64,000 nucleotides of DNA from Macrobrachium rosenbergii (GCF_040412425.1 NC_089753.1:34404913-34468912); one strand, 5' to 3'; positions 34,956 to 48,254 are shown, counted from the first letter of the stretch. Numbers and translations are program-made. The notes: a model not told the origin generated them from the sequence alone.

Positions 34956-35040
34956 TCTTAATCTGTCGTATAAAAAAATCAATTCACTTTCTTTAGTCTC
35001 ACTCCTGTGACGAGGATATTTCTTCATTTCTTACTACTGG

Positions 35041-35050
35041 TTAAACTATT

Positions 35051-35119
<69 letters not shown>

Positions 35120-35717
35120 TTTTGTTGAATAAAAAGGCTGCATTTTGCGAGTTGATTTTATACTGAGTTTTCTCAATTCTTCTAATAACTCGCTTTTCCT
35201 GCACATCAATATTAGTCAATAATTGTCCAATGTTCATATTTCGATGGATGAAACAGCGTATTTCTTACAGTAAAAATTCTTTATTTTAAAGTACTACAGC
35301 AGGTTAATGAAACCTGGGATATAAATCCTTAGATTCTCCTGGTGGTATTTTCGATGGTATTTCTTCTTTTTTTCTTTTTCTGACGTCTGTCTGGTATTTT
35401 CAGTACTTTTTCTGTCGACATGTTTCGACGTCAAAAAAGAAAAAAAGGAGAAATACCACCGAAAATAACATCGGGAGATCTAAGGATTTACATCCCATGT
35501 TTCAGTAACGTGCTGTAATACTTTAAAATGAAGAATTTCTGCTGTAAGAAATACGCTGTTTCATCCATTGACATATGAACACTGAACAATTATTGACTAA
35601 TATTGATGCGCGGGAAAATCGAATTATTAGAAGAATTGAGAAAACTCAGTATAAAATCAACTCGCAAAATGCAGCCATTTTATCCAACAAAACTTGCCTC
35701 AAAGATGGTCTTCTTCC

Positions 35718-35779
<62 letters not shown>

Positions 35780-35855
35780 CAAACAAAAACTTCTTTCAGT
35801 TTTCTTCTGAAGATGGAGAGAGAAACCCACAAGAAATCTTGTGGGTTTCTCTTTC

Positions 35856-35887
<32 letters not shown>
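35041..35887. mobile_element. Foldback element with ~268-bp arms and (AAT)n tracts
   Basis: The left arm 35118-35387 and right arm 35427-35693 are inverted complements with scattered mismatches around a 39-nt loop. Landmark pairs are GACGTC at both inner edges and GCGAGTTGATTTTA / TAAAATCAACTCGC. AAT tracts lie at 35051-35117 and 35720-35779, both in the same strand sense and therefore outside the palindrome. A separate perfect 15-bp hairpin GAGAAACCCACAAGA / TCTTGTGGGTTTCTC (35820-35851) and a third AAT tract follow. The direct repeat CTTACTACTGG flanks the whole block (35030-35040, 35888-35898), a candidate target-site duplication. Confidence 0.75.
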
Positions 35888-35888
<1 letters not shown>

Positions 35889-35898
35889 TTACTACTGG

Positions 35899-36179
35899 AG
35901 GAGCTCGTTTAACTTATACCTTCCAGTCCAGATTGAATTTCTAGCCAGCAGTATTTTTAAGTCCTCTCCACAACCGCTGCAATTGATATTCCTCCCAGCC
36001 TAAAATTAATTTATATACCCGCTTAGAACTGTGATCATTTTTCTCGTATTAATAAAGCTAATTCCATTTTCCTTTCAACAGCCTATTATTAATTAATAAT
36101 AATAAAACTGTCAAGAGGCGTTTTTAATTTTGTACGAGCATTAATTCAATGGACGTTGTTAAGGCTTTTTTTTTTTTTT
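35899..36179. other. Unannotated spacer
   Basis: AT-rich sequence, no recognised feature. Confidence 0.35.
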
Positions 36180-36636
36180 AGTTTTCTGTAGAAGAAAATT
36201 GTTGTGGCGGCTTTGTCTGTCCGTCCGCACTTTTTTCTGTCCGCGCTTTATTCTGTCCGCACTTTTTCTGTCCGTACTTCTTCTGTCCGCACTTTATTCT
36301 GTCCGCACTTTTTCTGTCCGCCCTCAGATCTTAAAAACTACTGAGGCTAAAGGCTGCAAATTGGTATGTTGATCATCCACCCTTCAGTCATCAAACATAC
36401 CAAATTGCAGCCCTCCAGCCTCAGTAGTTTTTATTTTATTTAAGGTTTAAGTTAGCCATGATCGTGCTTCTGGAACCGCTATAGGTACCAACAAAACAGG
36501 CCAACACCGGACCGTGGCTGAGTTTCATGGCCGCGGCTAAGGATTTCACAGGCCGTGACTAAAGACACCACGGAACCATGGCTGAGTTTCATTGGCCGTG
36601 ACTGTACAGAAAACTCGATTGCATTTTTTACTTGTT
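36180..36636 (+). mobile_element. Family A copy 13, expanded internal repeats
   Basis: Starts AGTTTTCTGTAGAAGAAAAT after a T-run. Six CACTTTTTCTGTCCG-type units (36226-36326) instead of the usual one to four. Long hairpin about 36332-36435. ACAGAAAACTCGATTGC is present but the terminal hairpin is deleted; TTTTTTACTTGTTT follows directly. GGCCGTGGCTGAGTTTCATG is repeated about three times. Confidence 0.85.
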
Positions 36637-36639
36637 TAG

Positions 36640-36975
36640 AGTAATTCTGTATGATTACGAGGAACACAACGTTAAAGAAAGATAAATAACAGTAATAACA
36701 CTAATAAATTAGAGGTAGTAGTAATTAAAAACTGAATGAATATAAAAAATTCAACGGGCATCCGAGAGCAAATTGAATGTCAATAGACAATGAGTGTATT
36801 AAGCGCCTTGTGGGACATTACGTATCGTAATTATATATTGGATGGTAGTGCCTCGGTTTTGTTCTACCCTTGTTTTACATACATAATTTCTTATGTGACA
36901 CTGTGTCTATACATACATATAATATGTATATATACATATACATACAGTATATGTGTACGTGTGTGTGTATGTATA
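36640..36975. other. Unannotated spacer
   Basis: Mixed sequence ending in ATACATA/TGTGTA low complexity. No gene recognised. Confidence 0.35.
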
Positions 36976-37173
36976 ACTGAATCACGAAAATATGGAACGT
37001 GATGAATATATAAATAAAAACAAAATCCCCGAAGGAAAGAGGAACACTGGAGTGCTGAGGCCTTTCGACTGTCGTCCTTTACTTAGCAGACTTCTAAGTA
37101 AAGGACGACAGTCGAAAGGCCTCGCAGCACTCCAGTGTTTTTCTTCCATCGTGGATTTTGTCTTTATTTATAG
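36972..37173 (+). mobile_element. Palindromic element with 78-bp arms
   Basis: TATAACTGAATCACGAAAAT leads into left arm 37009-37086, a 7-nt loop (37087-37093) and right arm 37094-37173. The inner ~45 bp pair almost perfectly apart from a 2-nt bulge (AACACTGGAGTGCTG...CTTTACTTAG). Outer parts pair imperfectly. No ORF. Flanked by TA-rich repeats. Confidence 0.8.
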
Positions 37174-37191
37174 ATAGATGAGTGTGTGTGT

Positions 37192-37203
37192 ACGATATAT
37201 AAA

Positions 37204-37286
<83 letters not shown>

Positions 37287-37302
37287 ACACGCACAAACAC
37301 AT

Positions 37303-37397
<95 letters not shown>

Positions 37398-37398
37398 A
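37192..37398. repeat. Compound (TA)n-(AC)n-(TA)n-(GA)n microsatellite
   Basis: TA to about 37282, CACACA 37300-37325, TA 37326-37366, GA 37367-37396. Confidence 0.96.
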
Positions 37399-38014
<616 letters not shown>

Positions 38015-38210
38015 GGCGGCTATAAGGGGACGACACCATACTGACAGAACCAAAATTGATCAACTCTGTTTATCGGAAAGATGACGTATAGAACTTGTTA
38101 TTACCATGGCCTTATAGATAAATAAATAACGTACATATACATATGTGATATATGTATATATATATATATACTGTACATATATATATATATATGTAATATA
38201 TATACTGTAC

Positions 38211-38470
38211 ATATACGAAGATTACATTCGCATCCATACTCCAGCCGCTTCATACACCTATGCTGACGGCATGGACCCTTGCGCTTCCTGGCTGAAAACA
38301 CCCTTCCTTCCCAGTATAACTCTTTCACAGCATCTTTCCATCTCATTCTGATCTTTCTCTCCTCCTCCCTCCTAACAATTCTAAAGTGCACACTCTTTCC
38401 ACTAACCTATCGTCGTCGATTCTTTCCACCTCATCCAACCATTTCAATAACTTCCGTAAACAAAGTCATT
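38211..38470 (-). pseudogene. LINE ORF2 C-terminal fragment, frameshifted
   Basis: The minus strand encodes WLDEVERIDDDRLVERV in one frame and continues in another as FRIVRREEERKIRMRWKDAV. This is like the segment RMxxxRLxKRVyxS.VxGxRxRGRPRxRWxDxV near the C-terminus of many arthropod non-LTR retrotransposon polyproteins. At least one frameshift separates the parts. No reverse-transcriptase core is present. Its upstream edge abuts a plus-strand LINE fragment near 38473, so two retroelement pieces meet in opposite orientation. Confidence 0.6.
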
Positions 38471-38472
38471 CT

Positions 38473-38935
38473 CGGTGGAGTAAGTACTTTGAACACTTGC
38501 TGAATGTGTAGAACAATAGGAAGGCAGAGGTGAATGATGCAAGAGTGGAAGGGGTTAGTGTAAGTTTAGAATGGCTGTGGAAGTGATTGCGGACGGTAAG
38601 GAGGGCAATTACTAGGCTGAAAAACAAAAAGACATCGCGAGGTGATGGTATCGCAAGTGAAGTGTGGCACGTAGATGAGAATATGATGGAGTGGCTGACC
38701 GGGGTGTTGAAGGTATGTCAAAAAGAGGTAAAAGTTCCAGAGAAGACAGACATCAGGGAGACTGATAGAGGATTACCAAAGTGGGTTACACAAAGCTGTG
38801 TTATAAAAGTCATTCTAGAAGTTTCAAAGCAACAGGTAAAAGAAGTATGTGGTATACATGGAAATCAAAAAAGCCTATGATGAAACTGTATAGGTGTTTG
38901 AAACAGCTAATGTGATGAAAGTTTTCTATACACGG
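38473..38935 (+). pseudogene. LINE reverse transcriptase fragment with in-frame stops
   Basis: Reading from 38473 gives RWSKYFEHLLNV, a stop (38509), AEVNDARVEGVSV, another stop (38584), then RRAITRLKNKKTSRGDGIAS. The last corresponds to the LKNGKAPGxDGI motif upstream of the reverse-transcriptase palm. After more divergence VYMEIKKAYDETV (38852-38890) resembles palm motif A (FxDLEKAYDRV), with Glu where the catalytic Asp is expected, followed by a stop. Non-functional relic of a Jockey/R1/RTE-type LINE; class not resolvable by eye. Confidence 0.68.
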
Positions 38936-39051
38936 GTTCATCCACGAGTCTGGGATTTCAGTATGAGGGTGGCAGTGACCACAGCCCTTTCTTACCTAAG
39001 GGGCCAGCCCGGTTAAGAAAAAGGCTTCATGCTGAAAGATGAAAAGAAAAG

Positions 39052-39053
<2 letters not shown>

Positions 39054-39124
<71 letters not shown>

Positions 39125-39192
39125 TATATACATATATATATTATGTATGCATATTTATATATTTATCTGATATAAAGATAAATATATAAATA

Positions 39193-39262
<70 letters not shown>
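39054..39262. repeat. (TA)n tracts
   Basis: Two TA tracts around an ATACATA/TTTATAT interval. Confidence 0.95.
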
Positions 39263-39527
39263 GTTTGTGTCTCTTCGTATGGGAACTCCATTCGTACACG
39301 CATTCCAGCAACTGCGCTTTAAAACCTAACGACATTGTCTCCTGATCTGGAACGAGAAGAAATACGAGCATTTGATTTCATTTAAAACCTTTCCCGAATC
39401 TCTCACACGAAATAAATCAAGGGCTTGATACGTCGACAGTTTAAGTTCTGAAAACATTCTGGAAAAAAAAAACTTTTTTTTATTTAGGATAATCTGATTT
39501 TTCAAACATAAAAAACAAATCTCTTTA

Positions 39528-39541
39528 CTCTCTCTCTCTCC

Positions 39542-39598
<57 letters not shown>

Positions 39599-39691
39599 AC
39601 GATGACCTGCTTCGGATCAGAGGGACTTCAATCAGTTTGATATGTAAAGAAACGCATATTTTTCCTACCCGCTGAAGCATTCATTTAGCTC

Positions 39692-39736
<45 letters not shown>

Positions 39737-39791
39737 CGGGGAATTCTAATTCGAATGAAAGGCATCTTTTCAGTTTTATTTAAAAGGAATC

Positions 39792-39852
<61 letters not shown>
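39528..39852. repeat. Three (CT)n tracts
   Basis: CT tracts at about 39528-39593, 39692-39733 and 39795-39852. Unlike the GA arrays near 18 and 33 kb, the two linkers share only short phrases (CATTTTTC, CAGTTT), so linker homology is uncertain. Confidence 0.9.
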
Positions 39853-39983
39853 GTTTTTTCTTCCTGCTGTAGCTATAATAACCGTCTAGTGTCAGTTGCT
39901 GTTTTCTGTTAGTAACCTCAGTCAGCAACTGTTTTTAAAAGACTCTCACATACACAATCCGCAGAGGAAACTTGATATTTCTA

Positions 39984-40754
<771 letters not shown>

Positions 40755-40821
<67 letters not shown>
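40755..40821. repeat. (GA)n tract
   Basis: Pure GA of ~66 bp. Confidence 0.97.
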
Positions 40822-40825
<4 letters not shown>

Positions 40826-40839
40826 ATAAAACAGATGTT

Positions 40840-41010
40840 TTGAAAAGGGAGAACTAAAATCCCCTCCTAAGAAGTCTGATGAACTGTTAGGTGCTTTTGA
40901 AGTGTGGGGACCAGACGCTTTTCCAAAGGGCTTTGATGAACTGTAAGACGCTTAGAAACCGTTGCATCAGAATGCTTTACCAGAAGAACTTTGATGAACC
41001 TGGTGGGCGA
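40840..41010. repeat. Weak diverged tandem repeat
   Basis: CTGATGAACTGTTAGGTGCTT, TTGATGAACTGTAAGACGCTT and TTTGATGAACCTGGTGGGC recur about every 55-65 bp. Degenerate. Confidence 0.5.
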
Positions 41011-41121
41011 GTACAGTTTTTGCATTCAAATAAACAAGTAGGACTTGCGCTTTGATATGTTACCAACGGACTGATGGTTTATAGTACGAGAAGGATATTA
41101 AATCTTAAATTCCTATGCTAA

Positions 41122-41123
<2 letters not shown>

Positions 41124-41193
<70 letters not shown>
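41124..41193. repeat. (CT)n tract
   Basis: About 70 bp pure CT. Confidence 0.97.
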
Positions 41194-41196
<3 letters not shown>

Positions 41197-41710
41197 GTTT
41201 TAACGAAAAACGATTACTTTGCATCTTCAATATTCCTAACTCCACTTTGACACCGCTAACCTTCACGTCGTTAGATCAGTTCAACATAAAACAAATATAT
41301 CCAATTCTCTTGCATTTTCCTTTCCTAAATAAACTTACACAATGCTACAACGTAATTACGGCTGCACATCAGGTAAAAATTCAGTTTTCTTACTTGCGCA
41401 AACATTCAAACAAAACAAAAGAGACAAAATAAAGGTACGGATTTTTCTTACTTGCCCAAACATTCAAAAAAAAAAAAAAAGTAAGGAGATGACAAACAAG
41501 GAGAACGAAAAGACAGCGGCGAATTCTCAACATCCATAACCCCAGCCAGTTTATTCTCACGGGGGATCAGAGTTTTGCCTCCGGGAAAACCCTGTCGGCA
41601 GAAATATCACATGAATCTTATCTTGTTTCTGAAAGAAGAGGAAATCGAGGGCAGCTGGGGAGAGTCTGGTTCCTTCTTGTTTTCCACATTCTCTGAGGAC
41701 GTCGACGCGC
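41194..41710. other. Unannotated spacer
   Basis: Contains poly(A) at about 41467-41481. No gene recognised. Confidence 0.35.
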
Positions 41711-42505
41711 ACCCACACAAACACAGCGCAAACACGCATCTATCTATCTATCTGTTGGGACACCAACACACCCACACAAACACAGTCAAACACACACATC
41801 TATCTATCTATTAGGACACCAACACACCCACACAAACACGGTATAAACACACATATCTATCTATTAGGACACCAGCACACCAGAAGACGGTATAAAAACA
41901 AACATACAGCTATCTATCTATCTATTAGGACACCAACACCCCCACACAAACACGGTATAAAAACAAACATAGAGCTATCTATCTATCTATCAGGGCACCA
42001 ACACACCCACACAAACACGGTATAAAAACAAACATACAGCTATCTATCTATCTATCTATCAGGACACCAACACCCCCACACAAACACGGTATAAAAACAA
42101 ACATACAGCTATCTATCTATCTATCAGGACACCAACACACCCACACAAACACGGTATAAAAACAAACATAGAGCTATCTATCTATCTATCTATCTATCAC
42201 GACACCAACACACCCACACAAACACGGTATAAAAACAAACGCAGAGCTATCTATCTATCTATTAGGACACCAACACACACACACAGTATAAACACACACA
42301 TCTAGCTATCTATCTGTCCATTAGGACACCAACACACTCACACAAACAGCATAAACACACACACATATAGCTATCTATCCATCTACTAGGACACCAGCAC
42401 ACCCACACAAACACGGTATAAAAACAAACATATAGCTATCTATTTATCTATTTATCTGCCTGTCTGTTTATCTACTATCTACCTATCTACTTTATCTATC
42501 TGTCC
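41711..42505. repeat. ~66-bp minisatellite containing (TATC)n
   Basis: About 12 units of GGACACCAACACACCCACAC, AAACACGGTATAAAAACAAA and CATACAG plus (CTAT)n. Unit length varies (about 57-77 bp) mainly through the number of CTAT steps, so this is a minisatellite whose unit contains a mutable microsatellite. Confidence 0.93.
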
Positions 42506-42675
42506 CTGGTCAGGGTACTCTTATATCCGAGATCATTACTCAGAGAGACACCATTCATCACTCGCACAGACCTGGAAAAAGAAACTCGATAAAAAAAAAT
42601 ACTTTTATCTTGAAAAGGCATCAATCATACTTAAAGGAGATGAAGGGAGCAGAGAGATATACCCCACTGTATATA

Positions 42676-42955
42676 TTGAATTGAACTGAATCGAATGTAG
42701 AATTCAGGCCAAATGCCAAGCACTGGGACCTATGAGGTCATTCAGCGCTGAAAGGGGAACTGACAGTTAAAAAGGTTTGAAAGGTGTAACAGGAGGAAAA
42801 CCTCAAAGCAGTTGCACTATGAATCAGCTGTTAGGAGAGGGTGGAAAGTAAGATGGAAGAAAGAGAATATGAGAGGAGGTACAGTAAAAGAAACGAAAGG
42901 GGTTGCAGCTAGGTGACGAAGGCACGCTGCAAAGAACCTGTATGTATATACAGTG
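42676..42955 (+). mobile_element. Family B copy 10, 3'-truncated, with 14-bp TSD
   Basis: CCCCACTGTATATA occurs at 42662-42675 and 42956-42969, exactly flanking the insert. The insert starts TTGAATTGAACTGAATCGAA and stops at ACAGTG, just where the family's 3' hairpin would begin. The hairpin and CTACGGGG end are absent. ORF disrupted (stop after CTGACAGT). Confidence 0.88.
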
Positions 42956-43521
<566 letters not shown>

Positions 43522-43742
43522 TTGCAGTACCAAAGTTACTGTGTACTTTTGTTTACCCCGATTCCTTTTAAACTTATTTCATCTCGAAACACACACAGCC
43601 TCCTTCCTTCATAGACCTACCATGCAACCCTTGCCTTCTCAGAAAAAATAATTGCAAATCTGAAAGCTCATCGAAACAAGCTGTTCGCCAGTCCCGACGG
43701 CTTCCTAAATAAAAAACAAAACTTCTCTAAAACTGAAAAAAA

Positions 43743-44146
43743 AACAAGTAAAAATTGCGCCGGAGTTTCTTAGGCATAACCAAGTTTTCTGTACAGCGTA
43801 TAATCAAGGCCACCGAAAATAGATCTATCTTTCGGTGGTCTCGGTATAATGCTGTATAAGCCATGGCCCATGAAACTTTCAGCCACGGCCCGTTGGTAGC
43901 ACGTGTTGTTGGCACCTATAGCGGTGCCAGGCACACGATCATGGCTAACTTTAACTTTAAATAAAATAAAAACTACATAGGCTAGAGGGGTGCAATTTGG
44001 TATGTTTGATGATTGGAGGGTGGATGATCAACATACCAATTTGCAGCCCTCTAGCCTCAGTAGTTTTTAAGATCCGAGGGCGGACAGAAAAAAAGTGCGG
44101 ACGGACAGACAAACCGGCACAGTAGTTTTCTTTTACAGAAAACTGA
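43743..44146 (-). mobile_element. Family A copy 14
   Basis: AACAAGTAAAAATTGCGCCGG start. Terminal hairpin partly decayed (TTCTTAGGCATAAC). CCACCGAAAATAGATCTATC hairpin intact. Long hairpin about 43966-44072. Ends ACAGAAAACTGAAAA. Confidence 0.87.
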
Positions 44147-44590
44147 AAACCTTCCTTCAAAGATGGGATCAAAATTACGCCCTACGAAAATGAAAAGCGA
44201 TAAAAAGAAAAGGGGGGATATTTTTCCCTCACAGACGATTCGATTAAAATAAAAGTAAAACATGAGAGAAAATGAGAGCGACCTCTTCTGTTCGAGAATG
44301 ACGACGACAAAATTCCTGGAAGAGCGAAAAGGCTTCGCCAATCTGTCTTAAAACTTCTTCGACGGTCAAGGTCTGGTATCACTGCGGTTACATCACTCTG
44401 CAAGATGGATGGATGGAGACTCTTTCGATATTCTCCCTCGCCTTTGCATATATTATCTTCCATTTTTCATTCATTCTATTTTTATCCATTCCTGTAAGTG
44501 CATTTTCTTCGTTCCTCACCTCGCCGATTTTACTGTTCCTATCTTTCGTTTGCTCCAAGTTTAGCTGCTTCTTTGAACTTCATCTTCGTA

Positions 44591-44592
<2 letters not shown>
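44147..44592. other. Unannotated spacer
   Basis: No recognised gene or repeat. Confidence 0.35.
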
Positions 44593-44660
<68 letters not shown>

Positions 44661-44722
44661 GACATTTCCCGCTGCTTTGAAGTCTTTTTATTCCATTTAT
44701 TTTTTCTTCCCCTCCACGAAAT

Positions 44723-44787
<65 letters not shown>
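44593..44787. repeat. Two (GA)n tracts
   Basis: GA at about 44593-44657 and 44725-44786 with a 67-bp linker. The linker shows no evident repeat. Confidence 0.95.
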
Positions 44788-44788
<1 letters not shown>

Positions 44789-45148
44789 GATTACAGAAGT
44801 AATAAAAGATGGAAACGGGATATGTATGCAAATACATGCGCGCGCATACGCATGCGCGTTTATGTATGAATGTCCATTCTATTCTTACGGTTTTTAACAG
44901 TGCACTAATCACAAAGAACACGACAGGAAATTACTATACTGAAATAGATGCATGAAACACGGTTTTTTTTTATATGAGAGGAATAAAATAATGTATTTCA
45001 AGAACAATTATGCAATGCACTGGTAGCGTTATCATACCGCATCTTTTTATTATAGATTTTTTTTACAAACTTTTGTTCCAGGACCAAGTGTAACTTGGTT
45101 TATTATGGAGAATACGGAATGGAAAGAAGGAATTCTGCCACTTTTACT

Positions 45149-45539
45149 CAGTGGCGTCGCTATTGGGGGGGAGGGGGGGGGCAGGGCGGTGCCCGGGGGG
45201 GGCCCTCGTCAGATGCATGAACCCCCACTGGCCCCTCCAAGTTGAAATTCGCCTTGCAGCTAAACTTTAACCCTTACAATATTTGATACATTTGCATATA
45301 GTAAGGAATGAAAATTAATTGAAAACTGAGCTCTATCATTTCAAATATAGGTGTACTAATTACTAATACTGTTATTTTCCTTCATTCACATGGATATATA
45401 CATTCGAGAACAGTATATTTTACTAATAATTTCAGAAGTGGTACATTAGTTTTGTGTCATTTTCTTTGGCCACCCCCAAAAAATATCTTGCCCCCACTTA
45501 GGCCCCACCCCCACTGATGGAATGCCAGGTACGCCACTG
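45149..45539. mobile_element. hAT-like non-autonomous DNA transposon
   Basis: Terminal inverted repeat CAGTGGCGT (45149-45157) / ACGCCACTG (45531-45539). Inner ends are G-rich and C-rich respectively. Flanking 8-mers CTTTTACT (45141-45148) and CTTGCACT (45540-45547) agree at 6 of 8, as expected for a decayed hAT 8-bp TSD. 391 bp, no coding capacity. CAGTGGCG-type termini are common in hAT elements. Confidence 0.68.
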
Positions 45540-45559
45540 CTTGCACTGTGGTTCAACCT

Positions 45560-45775
45560 TATCCAGAACTGCACTTGAGCCAAATACGATTGTCCAGAGT
45601 TGATCAAGTACCCATTTCTCTTAGTTGTTCTGTCTTTCGACTGTTTACAGAACTGCACTTGAGCCATATACAGTGCCCAGAGTTGATCCAGTACCCACTT
45701 CTCTTACTTGCTCTGTCTTTCAAGAGTTTACAGAACTGCACTTTAACCATATACAGTTACCCAATGTTGAACAAT
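45560..45775. repeat. ~84-bp tandem repeat, 2.5 copies
   Basis: AGAACTGCACTTGAGCCA(A/T)A recurs at about 45565, 45649 and (diverged) 45732, with CCAGAGTTGATC and TACCCA(T/C)TTCTCTTA between. Not divisible into codons consistently; frames here are incidental. Confidence 0.85.
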
Positions 45776-46007
45776 TCTTTATCCATTACGCTTTCTGCGG
45801 GTCATATCTACTTTACACTTTCCTTGGGTTAGTGGAGGTGATAACGCGCTACATATGTTTAGCATGGTTTGGGAAGGTCATTCAGTTTTCTACAGGGGGC
45901 AGGAGGTGCTGCAGCAGAATCAGGAACAGGAGAGAACATGTGGACAGAACAGAGGGCGACAGGCTGACGAAATGTACGTATGATTCGAAAGTTCTAGAAA
46001 GTTTGTT

Positions 46008-46568
<561 letters not shown>

Positions 46569-46904
46569 GCACACAGACATACATTATACTAGCATATAGA
46601 TATACATGTGTGTGCGTGTGTGTGTGTTCTGCCTACGCTGATGTTTTCAAATTCATCTTAATTTTCCTGGAAGAATTCTCTCTTCCCTCGGAGGCAACTC
46701 CGTCGATGTTTTCCACTCTTTCTGGTCCCTGGACACTTTCCTAATTGCTTTGTTTGTGTCTCACTGGTGATAATGGACTTAACGTTCGTTTCGAAAACCA
46801 TTTCGAATAACACTGTGTAACTTCGAGCTTCCTCCAAGTGACAAAAAAAATAATCAGATTTTTTCATACCAACGATGCTCATGCACGCACTCAGGCACGC
46901 GGAC

Positions 46905-47250
46905 TAAGGCTTCCGTACCAACACCTCTTCCACTCCATCTAGCCGTTATTTTCTGTCTCCCCCTGCTCCTTCCTACTAGAACGTCCTAAATAAACACACT
47001 TTTTACCAGCTTATCATTTTTCCATTCTCTCCACACGCTCAGACCATATCAAAACACTCTTGTCCGTGACTTCACCTGATACCATTTCAGCACAGTTCTT
47101 AATCATAAATTTTCACCCTTTCAAACCTTTTTAATGTCATCTCGCCAGCTTCTGCCATTTGTTATCACTGACATTAACATCCACACTTCACTTCCATAAA
47201 TGAGGATTGGTTCAACAATCCCTTCATCCACACCAGGCTCTCAGAAACGT
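46905..47250 (-). pseudogene. LINE ORF2 C-terminal region, degenerate
   Basis: Minus-strand translation in shifting frames gives EPILIYGSEVWML (matching the xPTLxYGSETW motif common downstream of the reverse-transcriptase domain). It then gives VWREWKNDKLVKSVFI, a stop, DVLVGRSRGRQKITARWSGR (like RGRPRxRWxD). At least one frameshift and two stops. Relic only; no 5' part found nearby. Confidence 0.6.
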
Positions 47251-47367
47251 TCATCTTCTCTTGAATAGATTTTACAGAAATCCTAGCATCATCCATTATA
47301 TCTACTTCTAAACACCACTTAATTAATCATTTGTTTTCTGCCACTGAGCTGAGGAAACCCATTCCCC

Positions 47368-47371
<4 letters not shown>

Positions 47372-47402
<31 letters not shown>
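47372..47402. repeat. (CA)n tract
   Basis: Pure CA of 30 bp; a second shorter one lies at 47591-47612. Confidence 0.95.
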
Positions 47403-47403
<1 letters not shown>

Positions 47404-47659
47404 ATATACATTTTGTTGAAAATCTAGTCTATCTGTAGTATAGCAAAATAAATAAAAAATTCAACTTGGTAGAGCTAAGTACACCTAATATATTGCCTCA
47501 ACGCCTAGCACAAGTTAGATTTTGTCACAAGCACGTCAAATCACTGCAAGAGCTCTATTCAACTTTCAACTCCCAGATGACTGACCCCCCACCACACACA
47601 CACACACACACATACATATACACAAATTTCGACCACAATATGCTTTTTACAAACTTTCT

Positions 47660-48125
47660 TTTAAGACAGCACACTCCTAACACCGAAGTAACTTGCATCA
47701 CTGTCTCAGATGTAAGGCATGGATGGATCGTGCAATGACAATTCTGGAGCAGAAATCAGTGCCTGATTCAGCTGTGTGAAAGCAGCTTGGCACTTAACTT
47801 CCCACCAGAACTTTTGTCTGATCTGTGTTTACAGAGAGCAGAAGTTTTGGCAGCAAACTGTGAATACATATTCCCGGGAAGCTTCTAAGAGAACTGACAT
47901 TTGATAGCTTAAGCCACTCATTAACAGCTGCTATCTTTTCATGACCTGTACTCAAAAGCCATGCTCACTCATCACATGACCTTGGTACTCACCAGAGCTA
48001 CAGACAACTTTATCCACATTCAACAGCTTCCCTTCCAGAAATTCCACCATGACCTCATTTCTCTTCAGCATCTTTTGAAATATCTCTAGTTTCACACCAT
48101 AATACTGTCTCTTCAGCACTTGTTT
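47660..48125 (-). pseudogene. Ty3/gypsy pol fragment (RT C-terminus to RNase H start)
   Basis: Minus strand, 5' to 3': EYQGHVMSEHG (compare YLGHVVSxxGI), a frameshift, KIAAVNEWLKLSNVSSLRSF (compare KIxAVxxWPxPxNVxxLRSFLGL), another frameshift, then FWWEVKCQAAFTQLNQAL and SAPELSLHDPSMPYI. A stop (47705-47707) precedes DSDASYFGVRSVLS, which matches the start of the RNase H domain (DTDASxxGxGAVLSQ) with its first catalytic Asp. Order and spacing fit LTR-retrotransposon pol. No LTRs, integrase or gag are visible. Confidence 0.78.
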
Positions 48126-48254
48126 CCATTTGTCAACAGTTGTTTAAGGTTCTTCAGTTCTTCTGGTTTCCCCTTACACAGCAACTACAGGGTATACTTG
48201 CTTTATCAAGTATTGCTCTCCTTTAGGCTATGTAAGTGAAGTGTGTATGTAGAA

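Noticed and set aside
36992..37173. Hammerhead ribozyme in the palindrome
   Set aside because: GTCGAAAGG and CTGAGG strings are suggestive, but the CTGATGA core and correctly placed three stems could not be found on either strand.
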